Origin: Silvimonas iriomotensis
GTDB lineage: Bacteria > Pseudomonadota > Gammaproteobacteria > Burkholderiales > Chitinibacteraceae
NCBI RefSeq assembly: GCF_014645535.1
Contig: NZ_BMLX01000001.1
Location: forward strand, 117,169 to 181,168
Length of the DNA stretch: 64,000 bases
Direction of reading: 5' to 3'
Each line of letters opens with the position of its first letter. The first letter of the stretch is position 1. Positions 32,210 through 40,939 of this stretch are shown in pieces. The translations under genes were made by a program, and so were the position numbers. The notes under the pieces were generated by a model, which saw only the letters and a list, made by a program, of their open reading frames with translations, searched no databases and had not been told where the DNA came from.

Positions 32210-34498
32210 GTGCCCAACCAGCACTCTGCTTTCCCGCTTGAACAGACTGTCTATTTCATGTCGCTTGCCTTTGTGGCAATGGGCATTTCCCCACTGGCTC
32301 TGGCCGCTGATGCGGTGACCGATACCACGCCGGTGCTGGCACCGGTACAGGTGGTTGGCACGACGCCACTACCCGGCAGCGGCGTTCCAGCTGACAAGAT
32401 ACCGGCCAATGTCCAGGTTTTTTCTGGTGATGACGTCGCCCGCGAAGGGCAGACCAATATCGCTGACTTTCTTGAGCAGAACGCCAACGGGGTCAATATC
32501 AGCCAGGCGCAGGGCAACCCGTATCAGGCCGATATCAGTTTCCGCGGCTTCACGGCCTCGCCGGTGCTGGGCACCCCGCAAGGGCTGTCGGTCTTCATGG
32601 ATGGCGTCCGCATCAACGAGCCGTTCGGGGATATCGTCAATTGGGATCTGATTCCCCCGGGCGCCATTGCCAGTATCCAGCTCATGCCCGGTTCTAACCC
32701 GGTTTTCGGGCTGAACACGCTGGGCGGTGCGCTTGTGGTGAATACCAAGGATGGCGTGCACAACCCCGGCGGGCAGATTGATGTCTCCGGCGGCTCGTTC
32801 GGCCGTAAAACGGTGCAGCTGCAACTGGGGGGCAGCAACGATACGCTGGATTATTTCGTGGCGGCCAATGCCTCTAACGAGGATGGCTGGGCAGATCACA
32901 ACGCCAGCCGGGTGCGCCAGTTTTTTGGCAAGTTTGGCTGGAGCGGCGAAACCACGTCGCTGCATCTGATCACCAACCTGGCCGACAACACCCTCAGCGG
33001 CACGCAAACCATTCCGCTTTCGTTCAGCAACGATATCCACCAGGCCTATACCTGGCCAGACACCAACACCAACCGGCTGAGTTTCTTCAATCTGGAAGGC
33101 AGCCAGTTCATCAACGATACGCTGACGCTGTCCGGCAACATGTATTACCGTAAGTACAAAAACGAAAATGTCAGCAGCAACGTCAACAACGATTTCGGCG
33201 AGATTGATCCGGACACCGGGCTGGCCAATAGCATTCCGGCCAACAACACCCAGTCGCAGATCGACCAGGAAAGCTATGGCGCCGCGCTGCAGCTCTCGGC
33301 CAAAGGGCACCTGGCCGGGCGGCCCAATCAACTGGTGGTCGGGGGCAGTGCAGACATCGGGCGCGCGCCCTTTACCCAGTTCTCGCAAGATGCCACCTTC
33401 ACTGCGGATCGCGGCACGATCGCCCTTGACGACTACTCAGAGGTCACCAATGCGCTGACCCGCAATCGCTATGAAGGGCTGTTTGTTTCTGATTCGTACG
33501 ACTTTGCCCCGCGCTGGACGCTGACGGCCTCTGGCCGCTTCAACTACGCCGATATTGAAATTACCGATCAATCCGGCAGCCAGCCCTTGCTGAACGGCAG
33601 TCACAGCTATTCACGGTTCAACCCGGCCGTGGGTATCAATTACGCCCCGGCGGATAAATCCACCCTGTACGCGACCTACAGCGAGGGCATGCGGGCGCCG
33701 ACGGCGATCGAACTGGCCTGCGCAGACCCGGATATGCCGTGCTCGCTGCCCAATGATTTTCTGGCCGACCCGGACCTGAAAATGATTGTGTCGCACACCT
33801 ACGAGGCCGGCGCCCGTGGTGACTATGGCAGCAATACCAGCTGGAGCATCGCGCTTTACCGCACAGATCTGGATAACGATATCGGCTTTGTCAGCAGCGG
33901 CGGCACGGCGATCAACTCGGGCTTCTTCCAGAACATTGGCAAGACGCGGCGGCAAGGTCTGGAACTGGCCGGTGCGACCACGCTGGGGCCGTTCACTTTC
34001 AACGCGGCGTACAGTTATATCGACGCCACGTATCTTGGCAGCTTCAGCGAAAGCAGCCCGAGCAACTCCAGTGCCGATGCCAACGGCGCCATTCAGGTCA
34101 GCTCGGGCGACCATATCCCGGGCATTCCGCGGCATACGCTCAAGCTTGGCGCGGACTATCACTTTGCAACGCATTGGGAAGTAGCGGCTTCAGGTATTTT
34201 CCGCAGCGATGTCTTTGCGCGTGGCGATGAAAACAACCAGGACGTTCACGGCACCGTGCCAGGCTACGCGGTGTTTAACCTGGATATGCACTACCGCCCG
34301 ACGCGCGCGCTGGATATCTATCTGCTGGTTGATAACGTGTTCAACCGGCAATACGCCAATTTCGGGGTGCTGGGCGCCAATGCCTTCACCGGCCCTGGCA
34401 ACAGCTTTGACGGTGCCAATGCCGTGAATGAGCAATTTCGTGGTTTTGGCGCGCCGCGCGGGGTGTGGCTGGGGATGAACTATAACTTTGCGCTGTAA
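32210..34498 (+). CDS. TonB-dependent outer-membrane receptor
   Basis: About 762 residues with an N-terminal leader ending PLALAADA, a plug domain (about 40-160: VQVFSGDDVAREGQTNIADF, then GLSVFMDGVRINEPFGD) and a 22-strand barrel ending in FAL with the terminal aromatic nearby. I prefer the GTG at 32210, which has an AGGG upstream; a TTG at 32192 and an ATG at 32258 are alternatives. Its stop lies 30 bp from the end of the converging pqqE, and together with TonB it brackets the PQQ operon. Receptors in such places may import PQQ or a PQQ-enzyme substrate; this is inference. Confidence 0.92.
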   Translation: MPNQHSAFPLEQTVYFMSLAFVAMGISPLALAADAVTDTTPVLAPVQVVGTTPLPGSGVPADKIPANVQVFSGDDVAREGQTNIADFLEQNANGVNISQAQGNPYQADISFRGFTASPVLGTPQGLSVFMDGVRINEPFGDIVNWDLIPPGAIASIQLMPGSNPVFGLNTLGGALVVNTKDGVHNPGGQIDVSGGSFGRKTVQLQLGGSNDTLDYFVAANASNEDGWADHNASRVRQFFGKFGWSGETTSLHLITNLADNTLSGTQTIPLSFSNDIHQAYTWPDTNTNRLSFFNLEGSQFINDTLTLSGNMYYRKYKNENVSSNVNNDFGEIDPDTGLANSIPANNTQSQIDQESYGAALQLSAKGHLAGRPNQLVVGGSADIGRAPFTQFSQDATFTADRGTIALDDYSEVTNALTRNRYEGLFVSDSYDFAPRWTLTASGRFNYADIEITDQSGSQPLLNGSHSYSRFNPAVGINYAPADKSTLYATYSEGMRAPTAIELACADPDMPCSLPNDFLADPDLKMIVSHTYEAGARGDYGSNTSWSIALYRTDLDNDIGFVSSGGTAINSGFFQNIGKTRRQGLELAGATTLGPFTFNAAYSYIDATYLGSFSESSPSNSSADANGAIQVSSGDHIPGIPRHTLKLGADYHFATHWEVAASGIFRSDVFARGDENNQDVHGTVPGYAVFNLDMHYRPTRALDIYLLVDNVFNRQYANFGVLGANAFTGPGNSFDGANAVNEQFRGFGAPRGVWLGMNYNFAL

Positions 34499-34527
34499 TC
34501 GATCTGGATGATATGCAGGGCGGGCCG

Positions 34528-35682
34528 TCAGCCGGGCCCGCCGGATTGCTGCAGCAATGCCGCATCCGCGTCCGGGCTTGCGGTTTTGGCAAAGGAAAGG
34601 TGACGCAACTGCAGCTTTACCTCGCCCGATTGTGATTCGCGCCGGGCCAGCATGACCATCTCTTGATGCTTCGGAGAGAACTCGCACACCGGGTCAAGCG
34701 TGGCCGCGTTGCCCGCCAGCGCCAGCGCCTGGCAGCGGCATCCGCCCCAGTCACGTTCTTTCGCTTCGCAACTTCGGCAGGGTTCAGGCATCCAGTCCGT
34801 GCCGCGATAGGCAGAAAAAGCAGGGGACTCGAACCAGGCTGACGCCAGCGTGCTTGCAGGAAAACGCGGAAACTCAAGATGCTTGAGCGTCTGCGCGGCG
34901 TGGCAAGGCACAATCGTGCCGTCCGGCATGACATTGAGAAAGCGCCTGGCCCATCCGCCCATGCAGGCTTTCGGCCGGCGACCATAGTAGTCGGGCATGA
35001 CATAGTCGATGACCATGCGGCCCTTGGTACGCTCACGCCAGGTGTCGACCAGATGGCCCATTTGCTCAAGTTGCGTCTCAGTGGGCATCAGGGCAGCGCG
35101 ATTTTGCAGCGCCCAGCCGTAGTATTGCGTGTTGGCAACCTCGACGCGTGCAATGCCTTGCGCCTCGGCATACTGCAACATGGCCTCCAGTTGCCCGGCG
35201 TTCTGGCGGGTCACGACAAAATTGAGCGTCAGCGCCAGACCGGCCGCTTGCACCCGCGCCAGCGCCTCGCATTTTCTGGCCGCGCCGCCCTTGAAGCCGG
35301 ACAGCGCATCAGCAACCACGTCATCCAGCCCCTGGAAACTCAGTTGTACATGGCTCAGGCCGGCGTCGACCAGCGCGCCCAGTCTGGCATCGTCCAGTAA
35401 CACGCCGGAGGTAATCAGGTTGCTGTACAGCCCGACGCTGCTGGCGTGCGATACCAGCGCCGGCAGGTCTTCCCGGGCCATGGGTTCGCCGCCAGAGAAA
35501 TGAATCTGCAGCACGCCAAGATCCGCGGCCTGATCCAGCACGGCGCACCACTCGGCCGTCGACAGTTCTTGTGAGCGGGGCGTCAATGCCAGCGGGTTGG
35601 AGCAATACGCACAGCGCAGCGGGCAGCGATGAGTCAGCTCCAGCAAGATGGCCAGCGGCGGGTCGATGGCAGGATCATTCAT
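34528..35682 (-). CDS. pqqE: PqqE, radical SAM enzyme of PQQ synthesis
   Basis: 384 residues. It forms the first carbon-carbon bond between the Glu and Tyr side chains of PqqA, using S-adenosylmethionine. The radical cluster motif CxxxCxxC is Cys20, Cys24, Cys27 (THRCPLRCAYC), and the SPASM region holds further cysteines (CHAAQTL; CRSCEAKERDWGGCRC). PqqE works with the chaperone PqqD, whose gene overlaps this one by 8 bp (TATGAATGA), so translation is coupled. An upstream in-frame start at 35703 would lie inside pqqD and is less likely. Confidence 0.97.
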   Translation of the reverse strand: MNDPAIDPPLAILLELTHRCPLRCAYCSNPLALTPRSQELSTAEWCAVLDQAADLGVLQIHFSGGEPMAREDLPALVSHASSVGLYSNLITSGVLLDDARLGALVDAGLSHVQLSFQGLDDVVADALSGFKGGAARKCEALARVQAAGLALTLNFVVTRQNAGQLEAMLQYAEAQGIARVEVANTQYYGWALQNRAALMPTETQLEQMGHLVDTWRERTKGRMVIDYVMPDYYGRRPKACMGGWARRFLNVMPDGTIVPCHAAQTLKHLEFPRFPASTLASAWFESPAFSAYRGTDWMPEPCRSCEAKERDWGGCRCQALALAGNAATLDPVCEFSPKHQEMVMLARRESQSGEVKLQLRHLSFAKTASPDADAALLQQSGGPG

Positions 35683-35947
35683 AACGCAGGAATCCCTTCT
35701 CATTCATGCTGGTCAACAGCGACAGCACGTCAGCCTGGATCGTCTGCAGCGGCGCATCGAATTCGCTGGCCAGCGCCGCGCACAACGCGCCGACGGTCTG
35801 GTTGTCGCTCCGCTCGATAATCAGCTGCGCAATCTCATCCAGGACCAGCAAGCGTTCCGGCCCCTGCAAGACCCAGCGCTGGCGCACGGTGTCTTGCTGC
35901 AATCGGGTGCCCGGGGCGAGCCGTACCCGGCTTTCTAGGGTCAGCAT
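35675..35947 (-). CDS. pqqD: PqqD, peptide chaperone of PQQ synthesis
   Basis: 90 residues, a RiPP recognition element that binds PqqA and presents it to PqqE. The family pattern is clear: RLAPGTRLQQD...RWVLQGPERLLVLDEIA and MNEKGFLRYE at the end. It overlaps the pqqC end by 7 bp (CCATGCTGA) and the pqqE start by 8 bp, so the whole block is translationally coupled. Confidence 0.97.
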   Translation of the reverse strand: MLTLESRVRLAPGTRLQQDTVRQRWVLQGPERLLVLDEIAQLIIERSDNQTVGALCAALASEFDAPLQTIQADVLSLLTSMNEKGFLRYE

Positions 35948-36699
35948 GGCGCTTGTCCGGGATCAAAAGCGCCGGGTGGGATCATCCCGGGCGACACGTA
36001 GGCCGCGTAGAGCGCATCAAGCTGCGCCCACAGCACATTGCATTTGAAGACAAGGGCATCCAGCACGCCTTGCTGTTCTGCCAGCGTGTGGGCGTGGCGC
36101 TTGACGTAGTCCAGCGCAAATTCGGCATCGCGCGGTGCCTGGCCCAGGCGGCGCCGGAAATAAACCAGCACCGATTCATTGATGAACGGGTAGTTCTCCA
36201 GCATGCCGGAAATGCGCTCCCGATGAATATCCGGCGCAAACAACTCGGTCAGACAAGAAGCCACGGCAATCACCGGTGGATGTCTGGCCACGAAATCGAC
36301 ATAGGCCTCCACCGCGAACACGGTCGCAGGCAGTGCGCCACGTTGCGAAGTGACATAGTCGGATTTCAGGCCCAGGCTCTCGGTCAGTACCAGCCAGCGA
36401 TCAATGCCGCCTTCCTCGCCATCGCGGCCATCATGATCAAGAATGCGGTGGACCCATTCGCGCCGCAGGTTGCGGTCTGTGATGCGGCTGATCAGGGCGG
36501 CGTCTTTGCGCGGAATGGCCGCCTGGTAGCAGTAGCGATTCAGCGCCCAGGCCTGAACCTGCCCCAGATTCAGCGCGCCACTGTGCAGCAGGTGATGGAA
36601 AGGGTGCCGATTGTGATAACGCGCCTCGCCAATCTCGCGCAGCGCCTGCTCCAGCCCCTGTGGCGAGAGCACTTGTGTCAGTAAAAGTGGATTACTCAA
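35941..36699 (-). CDS. pqqC: PqqC, pyrroloquinoline-quinone synthase
   Basis: 252 residues. PqqC is the cofactorless oxidase that closes the ring and performs the final multi-electron oxidation to PQQ. Family blocks are present: RYHNRHPFHHLLHSGAL, RYCYQAAIPRKDAALISR, HDGRDGEEGGIDRW, and FAPDIHRERI. I place the start at a TTG (36697-36699) because GGAG lies seven bases upstream and the homology begins just after it. That start overlaps the pqqB stop (TTGAGTAA), so the two are coupled. The upstream open frame to 36864 is antisense-like noise within pqqB. Confidence 0.95.
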   Translation of the reverse strand: MSNPLLLTQVLSPQGLEQALREIGEARYHNRHPFHHLLHSGALNLGQVQAWALNRYCYQAAIPRKDAALISRITDRNLRREWVHRILDHDGRDGEEGGIDRWLVLTESLGLKSDYVTSQRGALPATVFAVEAYVDFVARHPPVIAVASCLTELFAPDIHRERISGMLENYPFINESVLVYFRRRLGQAPRDAEFALDYVKRHAHTLAEQQGVLDALVFKCNVLWAQLDALYAAYVSPGMIPPGAFDPGQAPC

Positions 36700-37621
36700 C
36701 GCAAAACTCCATGCCGTCGTACGCAATACCCCAACCCGCCGCATGGACGAACGCACGCTCAGGGCTCTCGGGCAGCAAGACCGGATTGCTATTGTTGATG
36801 TGAATAAACAGTTTGCGGCCGAGCGGGGCGCCGGCCCACAACGCCACCGCGCCACCCGTGCCACTCATGGGCAAATGGCCCATGCGCGACGCCGTTTTGT
36901 GGCCCATCCCGCTGGTGATCATTTCGTCATCCGTGAACGTCGTACCGTCAAACAGCAGCGTGTCCCCGGGTGCCAGCCGCGCCTTGAGCGCATCGGGCAA
37001 CGCGGCGCAGCCCGGCAAATAGAACAACCGCTGCCGGGACCCGGCCGTACCCAGCGCCAGGCCGATGGTGTCTTCCGGCTGGCTGCCAAAGTGGTCGGCT
37101 GCCGGGTTTTCCAGCCACAGCGCAATCTTGCCCGGAATGACAAAAGGCTCGACGCGAACACCCGTATCGCCGCCCTCGGCATCCATCACCGGCTGGACCT
37201 GATCCAGATCGAACGCAAGGCGCCTGACGTAGTCACGATTCAGGACATTGAACACCGGGTTGTTATCCAGCACGCGCAAAACCCGGTTGGTCGCATACAG
37301 GTTGAAGGCGTGGTTCTCGCGCAGCGACAACAGGCCGGCAATGTGGTCGACATCGGCATTCGTCAGCAACACGGCCTGCAACGGGCTGCCGCGCAGCCCG
37401 CCCGCCGGATGCAAGACCGGTGTCGCAAGAAACTGCTGGCGAAGGTCAGGAGAGGCGTTGACCACCACCCAGCGCACGCCATCGGCTGATACGGCAATCG
37501 AAGATTGCGTCTGCGGCACAACCTGGCCTGCCTTGCGGGCAGCCCTGCATGCCGTACAGGCACAATTCCATTGCGGCAAGCCTCCGCCCGCCGCAGCACC
37601 CAGCACGACGACGCGCAACAT
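36692..37621 (-). CDS. pqqB: PqqB, metallo-hydrolase-fold oxygenase of PQQ synthesis
   Basis: 309 residues of the metallo-beta-lactamase fold. Diagnostic stretches are VVVLGAAAGGGLPQWNCAC, SSIAVSADG and LLTNADVDHIAGLLSLRE, the latter with the altered metal-binding motif of PqqB. It has been shown in other bacteria to hydroxylate the tyrosine part of the cross-linked intermediate. It starts 10 bp after pqqA ends and overlaps pqqC at its end. Confidence 0.97.
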   Translation of the reverse strand: MLRVVVLGAAAGGGLPQWNCACTACRAARKAGQVVPQTQSSIAVSADGVRWVVVNASPDLRQQFLATPVLHPAGGLRGSPLQAVLLTNADVDHIAGLLSLRENHAFNLYATNRVLRVLDNNPVFNVLNRDYVRRLAFDLDQVQPVMDAEGGDTGVRVEPFVIPGKIALWLENPAADHFGSQPEDTIGLALGTAGSRQRLFYLPGCAALPDALKARLAPGDTLLFDGTTFTDDEMITSGMGHKTASRMGHLPMSGTGGAVALWAGAPLGRKLFIHINNSNPVLLPESPERAFVHAAGWGIAYDGMEFCVE

Positions 37622-37630
37622 GCGGCCAGA

Positions 37631-37711
37631 TCAGCTTTCAGCACTCATATAGCAATTGATTTCACAACCGAGGCAGACTTCAACAACTTGGGGCTTGATC
37701 CAGGTGCGCAT
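37631..37711 (-). CDS. pqqA: PqqA, 26-residue precursor peptide of PQQ
   Basis: A 26-codon gene too short for usual gene calling. It opens MRTWIKPQVVEV and ends EINCYMSAES. The conserved Glu17 and Tyr21 (E-x3-Y) are the residues cross-linked by PqqE and built into PQQ. TGGAGA precedes the ATG at 37709-37711. It is the first gene of pqqABCDE, and the promoter must lie in 37712-37970. pqqF is not present, so the peptide is presumably trimmed by a protease encoded elsewhere, as in many bacteria. Confidence 0.95.
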   Translation of the reverse strand: MRTWIKPQVVEVCLGCEINCYMSAES

Positions 37712-38162
37712 GATGCTTTCTCCAGGTAACGGCGACACCGGATGGCATCGCCTGATTAAAATCCATCGGAAATCCAGCGTGACTTGCTTTATCTACGAGC
37801 ACTTGAACGCCGCAATTGATCCGGCTGTGGTCGCTAAAACTGACTATAGCTTACGAAAATCAGCGGGGTATCGAAATATTTGCCACGTGTCGCCAGGCGG
37901 CAGGTGAGGGGCGGGCTGATCTGCAAAGACTAAATCGCGGCGCTAATCAAACTGGGAGGAGGTCGGTCACCCCCAGCCCCGCCCATGTTTCATTAGTGAC
38001 GAATCGATGTGTGACCCATCGCCATTGAAGCAGGATCGTCAGATTGCTAAGCAATACACGATGTATTTCACCGTTCCACATGCCCCTGCCTGGCGAAAGC
38101 GCCTTCAACGGCCCGGAACGATGAAATACATGCTGTACTTCTCAGCCTGCTGAAATGGCAGC

Positions 38163-38336
38163 TAGCTGCGACTGAGACGCCGGCAGTGCTGGTGGTGGTC
38201 ATTATGGCAAGTGGTCGTAGTGCAGCTAAGTGTCAGTCATTTCTATATATAAAAATCTAACCTGTTAGCTGCTGGTTCAGACGGCCGAGAAGTACAGCAT
38301 GTATTTCATCGTTCCGGGCCGTTGAAGGCGCTTTCG
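38163..38336 (+). repeat. 174-bp direct repeat, copy 1
   Basis: Identical, as far as I can read, to 40766-40939. The two copies enclose 2.4 kb with one AT-rich gene. Copy 1 includes an intact 51-bp element and the inner part of the right arm of the large inverted repeat. Confidence 0.9.
38222..38272 (+). repeat. 51-bp palindrome-ended element, copy A
   Basis: It begins GCAGCTAAG and ends GTTAGCTGC, with an AT-rich centre containing TATATATAAAA. The ends are inverted repeats of 8 bases. The same element recurs at 40541-40593, 40722-40772, 40825-40875, 56344-56394 and 56476-56525. Confidence 0.9.
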
Positions 38337-38435
38337 CCAGGCAGGGGCATGTGGAACGGTGAAATACATCGTGTATTGCTCAGCAATCTGACGGTCCTGC
38401 TTCAATGACGATGGGTCACATGCCGTTTCGTCACT

Positions 38436-38690
38436 AATGAAACATGGCGGGGCTCGTGGTGGTACTTCCAATGAAACCAAGGCTTTGTCGAGCGCTGGTT
38501 TCAGAACTGTGCCGAAACTGTGCCAGCGTTAAGGTGCGTCCAGTGAGATTGGACGTTTTTAGCCACCTTTACGGGACCATTAAAGCGGGGCTGCTGGTGA
38601 GCTCGCAGTAAACCAGACCGATCGGCAGTATAGTCATCCGACTATGTTCAAGTGAATGCTTCATATAAAAAACATTCACTTGCATAACAC
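38436..38690 (-). repeat. Left boundary repeat of the accessory region
   Basis: Its reverse complement aligns, with many substitutions, to 56564-56815. Shared landmarks in order include TATATGAA, GTCTGGTTTACT, CCCGTAAAGG, CTGGCAC and GGTTTCATTG. It also contains a near-perfect hairpin (CAAGTGAATG with CATTCACTTG, about 38650-38685). No gene is visible. Confidence 0.75.
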
Positions 38691-38898
38691 TGGATGACAA
38701 CGATGGTGGTCAGTTAGCAAAATCCACCATCCATCCGAAAAAATAAAAAAAGCCCTCGATACCAGATTGGGCAATCTAAGCTGAGAACGCTAACCCATTT
38801 TTTAAAATCTGTTCGTTCACGATTTTCCATCGCCTACACTCATACCAAAATCGGGTGAAAAAATCATCGAGATCATTTTTTCATTCCGAGAGGCGAGC

Positions 38899-40281
38899 AT
38901 GGAAAAAGAGAGAAGTTCCAACCCTACCTCGGAAAGAAGGACATATTTAATCGACATTCATAAATGGAAAATGAGAAAAAAATCAAAAAGAAACGAACAA
39001 ACCAAAGATCTGATCGAGCACTTGAGAAATGTTCATTTTTCATTAGTAGCTGCCAGTTTCGCCCTCATGATTGCGGCACTAGCCACTCCATCCCAATCAT
39101 TATCAAAAGCGATCGAAGAAACAAAAAAAGCCATATTAAATTCAGGCGGTATATTTAGCCAGACTTCGATAGATAAATCTCTCACAAGAAAAAACGGCGA
39201 ATTCTACATCTTGATAAATGAAGAAAAAATAATAATTCCAGAAATACAACAAAGTATTCTTATTATGTGGGAAGGAGCCAATCTACCTGACGCTTCATCA
39301 TCAAGCGATTTATACCCTAAAAGAGAAAACGAAGATTCTAAATACGGGATAACCAATCTAGCTTCCATTATGAAGTCGTACGAAACAGTTGGCGGTTTTT
39401 TGGAAAATATAGAAACTCTTGAAAAATTTAAAAAATATTATATTTCTGATTTTTCATTAAATCGCGTCAATGTGTACATTGATGGAGAAAAAAAGGAGAT
39501 CGAACAAAGCGAGATAAGAGATTACATCTCCAAAATTGACGGTTATGCCAACCCCGGCTGGTACAGAACATCCACTTATTTTTCTTTTCAAGGGGGCATA
39601 CCATCCCCTGACGAGAGAAGTGAAATTATCATGAACGGGAATCTTGTATTTTTTTTAATTCCAGACGTTGGCATAGAAAAAACCGTATCCACAACTTCAC
39701 ACCGAGTTTCAATAAACATACCCTTTATGTTACATATCGGAAATTACAATCAAGCAATCTCAAAAAATGAATTAAACCAAGACTACCGTGAGTTCAGCTA
39801 TTACTCCAAGGACTTGCGCTCTCTTAGTTTGCATGAGTTCCAGAATTATCTAGACTCCCTTGAGCGCAGTGGCAATCAAAAAATACAAATATTTGGTATA
39901 GAACTACAGCAATCAGACATCACTTCATGGGGTATGGCAGCGCTGGTGGCGTGTCAAATATATTTACTTTTGCATCTCATAGAAGGAAAAAAAACCGGAA
40001 TTGATCTGACTTGCAAATTTCCATGGATTGGTGTTTATGATGATTTTTTATCAATATGCTTTAGTCATGCATCTATTTTTATTTTTCCTATAGCAACCGT
40101 CTGCGTTTTACTTTGGCGAAATATAGAGAGCGGAGAATTTCAAAACAGAGGAAATGCAATATTCGATTGCATCATGGCTTTTTTTGCTCTAGTTATATCG
40201 ATAGCAAGCTTTTTCTTTATGCCCGGCAAACGGCGCTCACTTCGTGAGAAAAATCACTCACACCCGCTATTTCGCCGATAA
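38899..40281 (+). CDS. AT-rich orphan membrane protein, 460 residues
   Basis: I do not recognise the family. A charged, lysine-rich N-terminus (1-40) precedes one membrane segment (about 47-65), then a large non-membrane domain (about 70-345) and three further membrane helices (about 350-372, 388-410, 420-442). It ends in a basic tail. The gene is far more AT-rich than the chromosome, with many Lys, Ile, Asn and Ser codons, a sign of foreign origin. GAGAGGCGAGC before the ATG is a good ribosome site. It stands alone between the two identical 174-bp repeats. A defence or surface role is possible but nothing shows it directly. Confidence 0.75.
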   Translation: MEKERSSNPTSERRTYLIDIHKWKMRKKSKRNEQTKDLIEHLRNVHFSLVAASFALMIAALATPSQSLSKAIEETKKAILNSGGIFSQTSIDKSLTRKNGEFYILINEEKIIIPEIQQSILIMWEGANLPDASSSSDLYPKRENEDSKYGITNLASIMKSYETVGGFLENIETLEKFKKYYISDFSLNRVNVYIDGEKKEIEQSEIRDYISKIDGYANPGWYRTSTYFSFQGGIPSPDERSEIIMNGNLVFFLIPDVGIEKTVSTTSHRVSINIPFMLHIGNYNQAISKNELNQDYREFSYYSKDLRSLSLHEFQNYLDSLERSGNQKIQIFGIELQQSDITSWGMAALVACQIYLLLHLIEGKKTGIDLTCKFPWIGVYDDFLSICFSHASIFIFPIATVCVLLWRNIESGEFQNRGNAIFDCIMAFFALVISIASFFFMPGKRRSLREKNHSHPLFRR

Positions 40282-40366
40282 CCAGAAGGCATAATTAATA
40301 GCCTTCGAAGCCAACATGGCGGCCTACCGGTAAATTGCGCCACTTGCCTACTTTCAAAGTACTGGT

Positions 40367-40441
40367 TGTTGATTTGCACCGAATCCTGACTCATCTGATG
40401 CAGTAATTTGCACCGAAAACTGATCCAAGTAGAGTACTGTC
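40367..40441. mobile_element. IS21-family end remnant
   Basis: About 75 bp, starting TGTTGATTTGCACC, aligned over its length with the left end of the IS21 element at 40940 (shared CTGATGCAGTAATTTGCACC). Similarity stops at 40441. It is a fragment left by a lost or deleted IS21-type element. Confidence 0.8.
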
Positions 40442-40540
40442 GGCACACCAGCCCGTTGCGAGTTCATCTAGATTCCCTAATTCGTCCACTCTCACAGTAC
40501 TTACTCGCTGCCAGCCGAAGGCCGGAAAAGGAACGGCAAA

Positions 40541-40593
40541 GCAGCTAAGTGACGGTCTTCTCTATATATATAAAAACCTATCCCGTTAGCTGC
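40541..40593 (+). repeat. 51-bp element, copy B (53 bp)
   Basis: GCAGCTAAGT...CGTTAGCTGC with a slightly longer TA run. It is the first of three copies in a row; copies B and C are separated by about 128 bp of non-coding sequence containing repeated GGTCA motifs. Confidence 0.88.
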
Positions 40594-40721
40594 TCGGCAC
40601 AGGGCATGTGGTGCTGGTCAGAACGACAAGATGGTCATCAAGACAGCAGCATGATGGTCAGAAAGGCTGGATCAATCGACATGCAGGATGCTGGTGCAAT
40701 GGTTCAGCAGGTGGTGACGGT

Positions 40722-40772
40722 GCAGCTAAGTGGCGGTCTTTTCTATATATAAAAACCTAACCTGTTAGCTGC
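40722..40772 (+). repeat. 51-bp element, copy C
   Basis: Intact ends. The bases to its right (GACTGAGACGCC) are the same as those right of the collapsed site at 38158-38169, so this copy shows what the collapsed site looks like when filled. Confidence 0.9.
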
Positions 40773-40939
40773 GACTGAGACGCCGGCAGTGCTGGTGGTG
40801 GTCATTATGGCAAGTGGTCGTAGTGCAGCTAAGTGTCAGTCATTTCTATATATAAAAATCTAACCTGTTAGCTGCTGGTTCAGACGGCCGAGAAGTACAG
40901 CATGTATTTCATCGTTCCGGGCCGTTGAAGGCGCTTTCG
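40766..40939 (+). repeat. 174-bp direct repeat, copy 2, cut by an IS21 element
   Basis: Identical to 38163-38336. Similarity ends exactly where the IS21 left end begins (40940). In copy 1 the sequence continues into the rest of the inverted-repeat arm, so the IS inserted into, and later lost part of, this repeat. Confidence 0.88.
40825..40875 (+). repeat. 51-bp element, copy D
   Basis: Identical to copy A, because it is part of the 174-bp direct repeat. Confidence 0.9.

Larger units (their letters stand above)
37975..38454. repeat. Large imperfect inverted repeat, arms of about 172 bp
   Basis: The left arm (37975-38147) and right arm (38283-38454) are reverse complements with only a handful of mismatches. 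The arms contain shorter hairpins, for example the ATGAAATACATG-like ends. The 135-bp centre holds a collapsed copy (38158-38169) and one intact copy (38222-38272) of the 51-bp element. No protein is encoded. The structure would extrude a large cruciform or fold as RNA, and it marks the left edge of the accessory region. Confidence 0.85.

Noticed and set aside
40541-40875. Possible CRISPR array from the repeated 51-bp element with spacers
   Set aside because: Only three copies in a row, repeat length over 50 bp with palindromic ends, unequal spacers (52 and 128 bp) and no cas genes.
40541-40875. Integron attC sites
   Set aside because: The end sequences do not fit the RYYYAAC/GTTRRRY core pair, no cassette ORFs lie between copies and no integrase is present.
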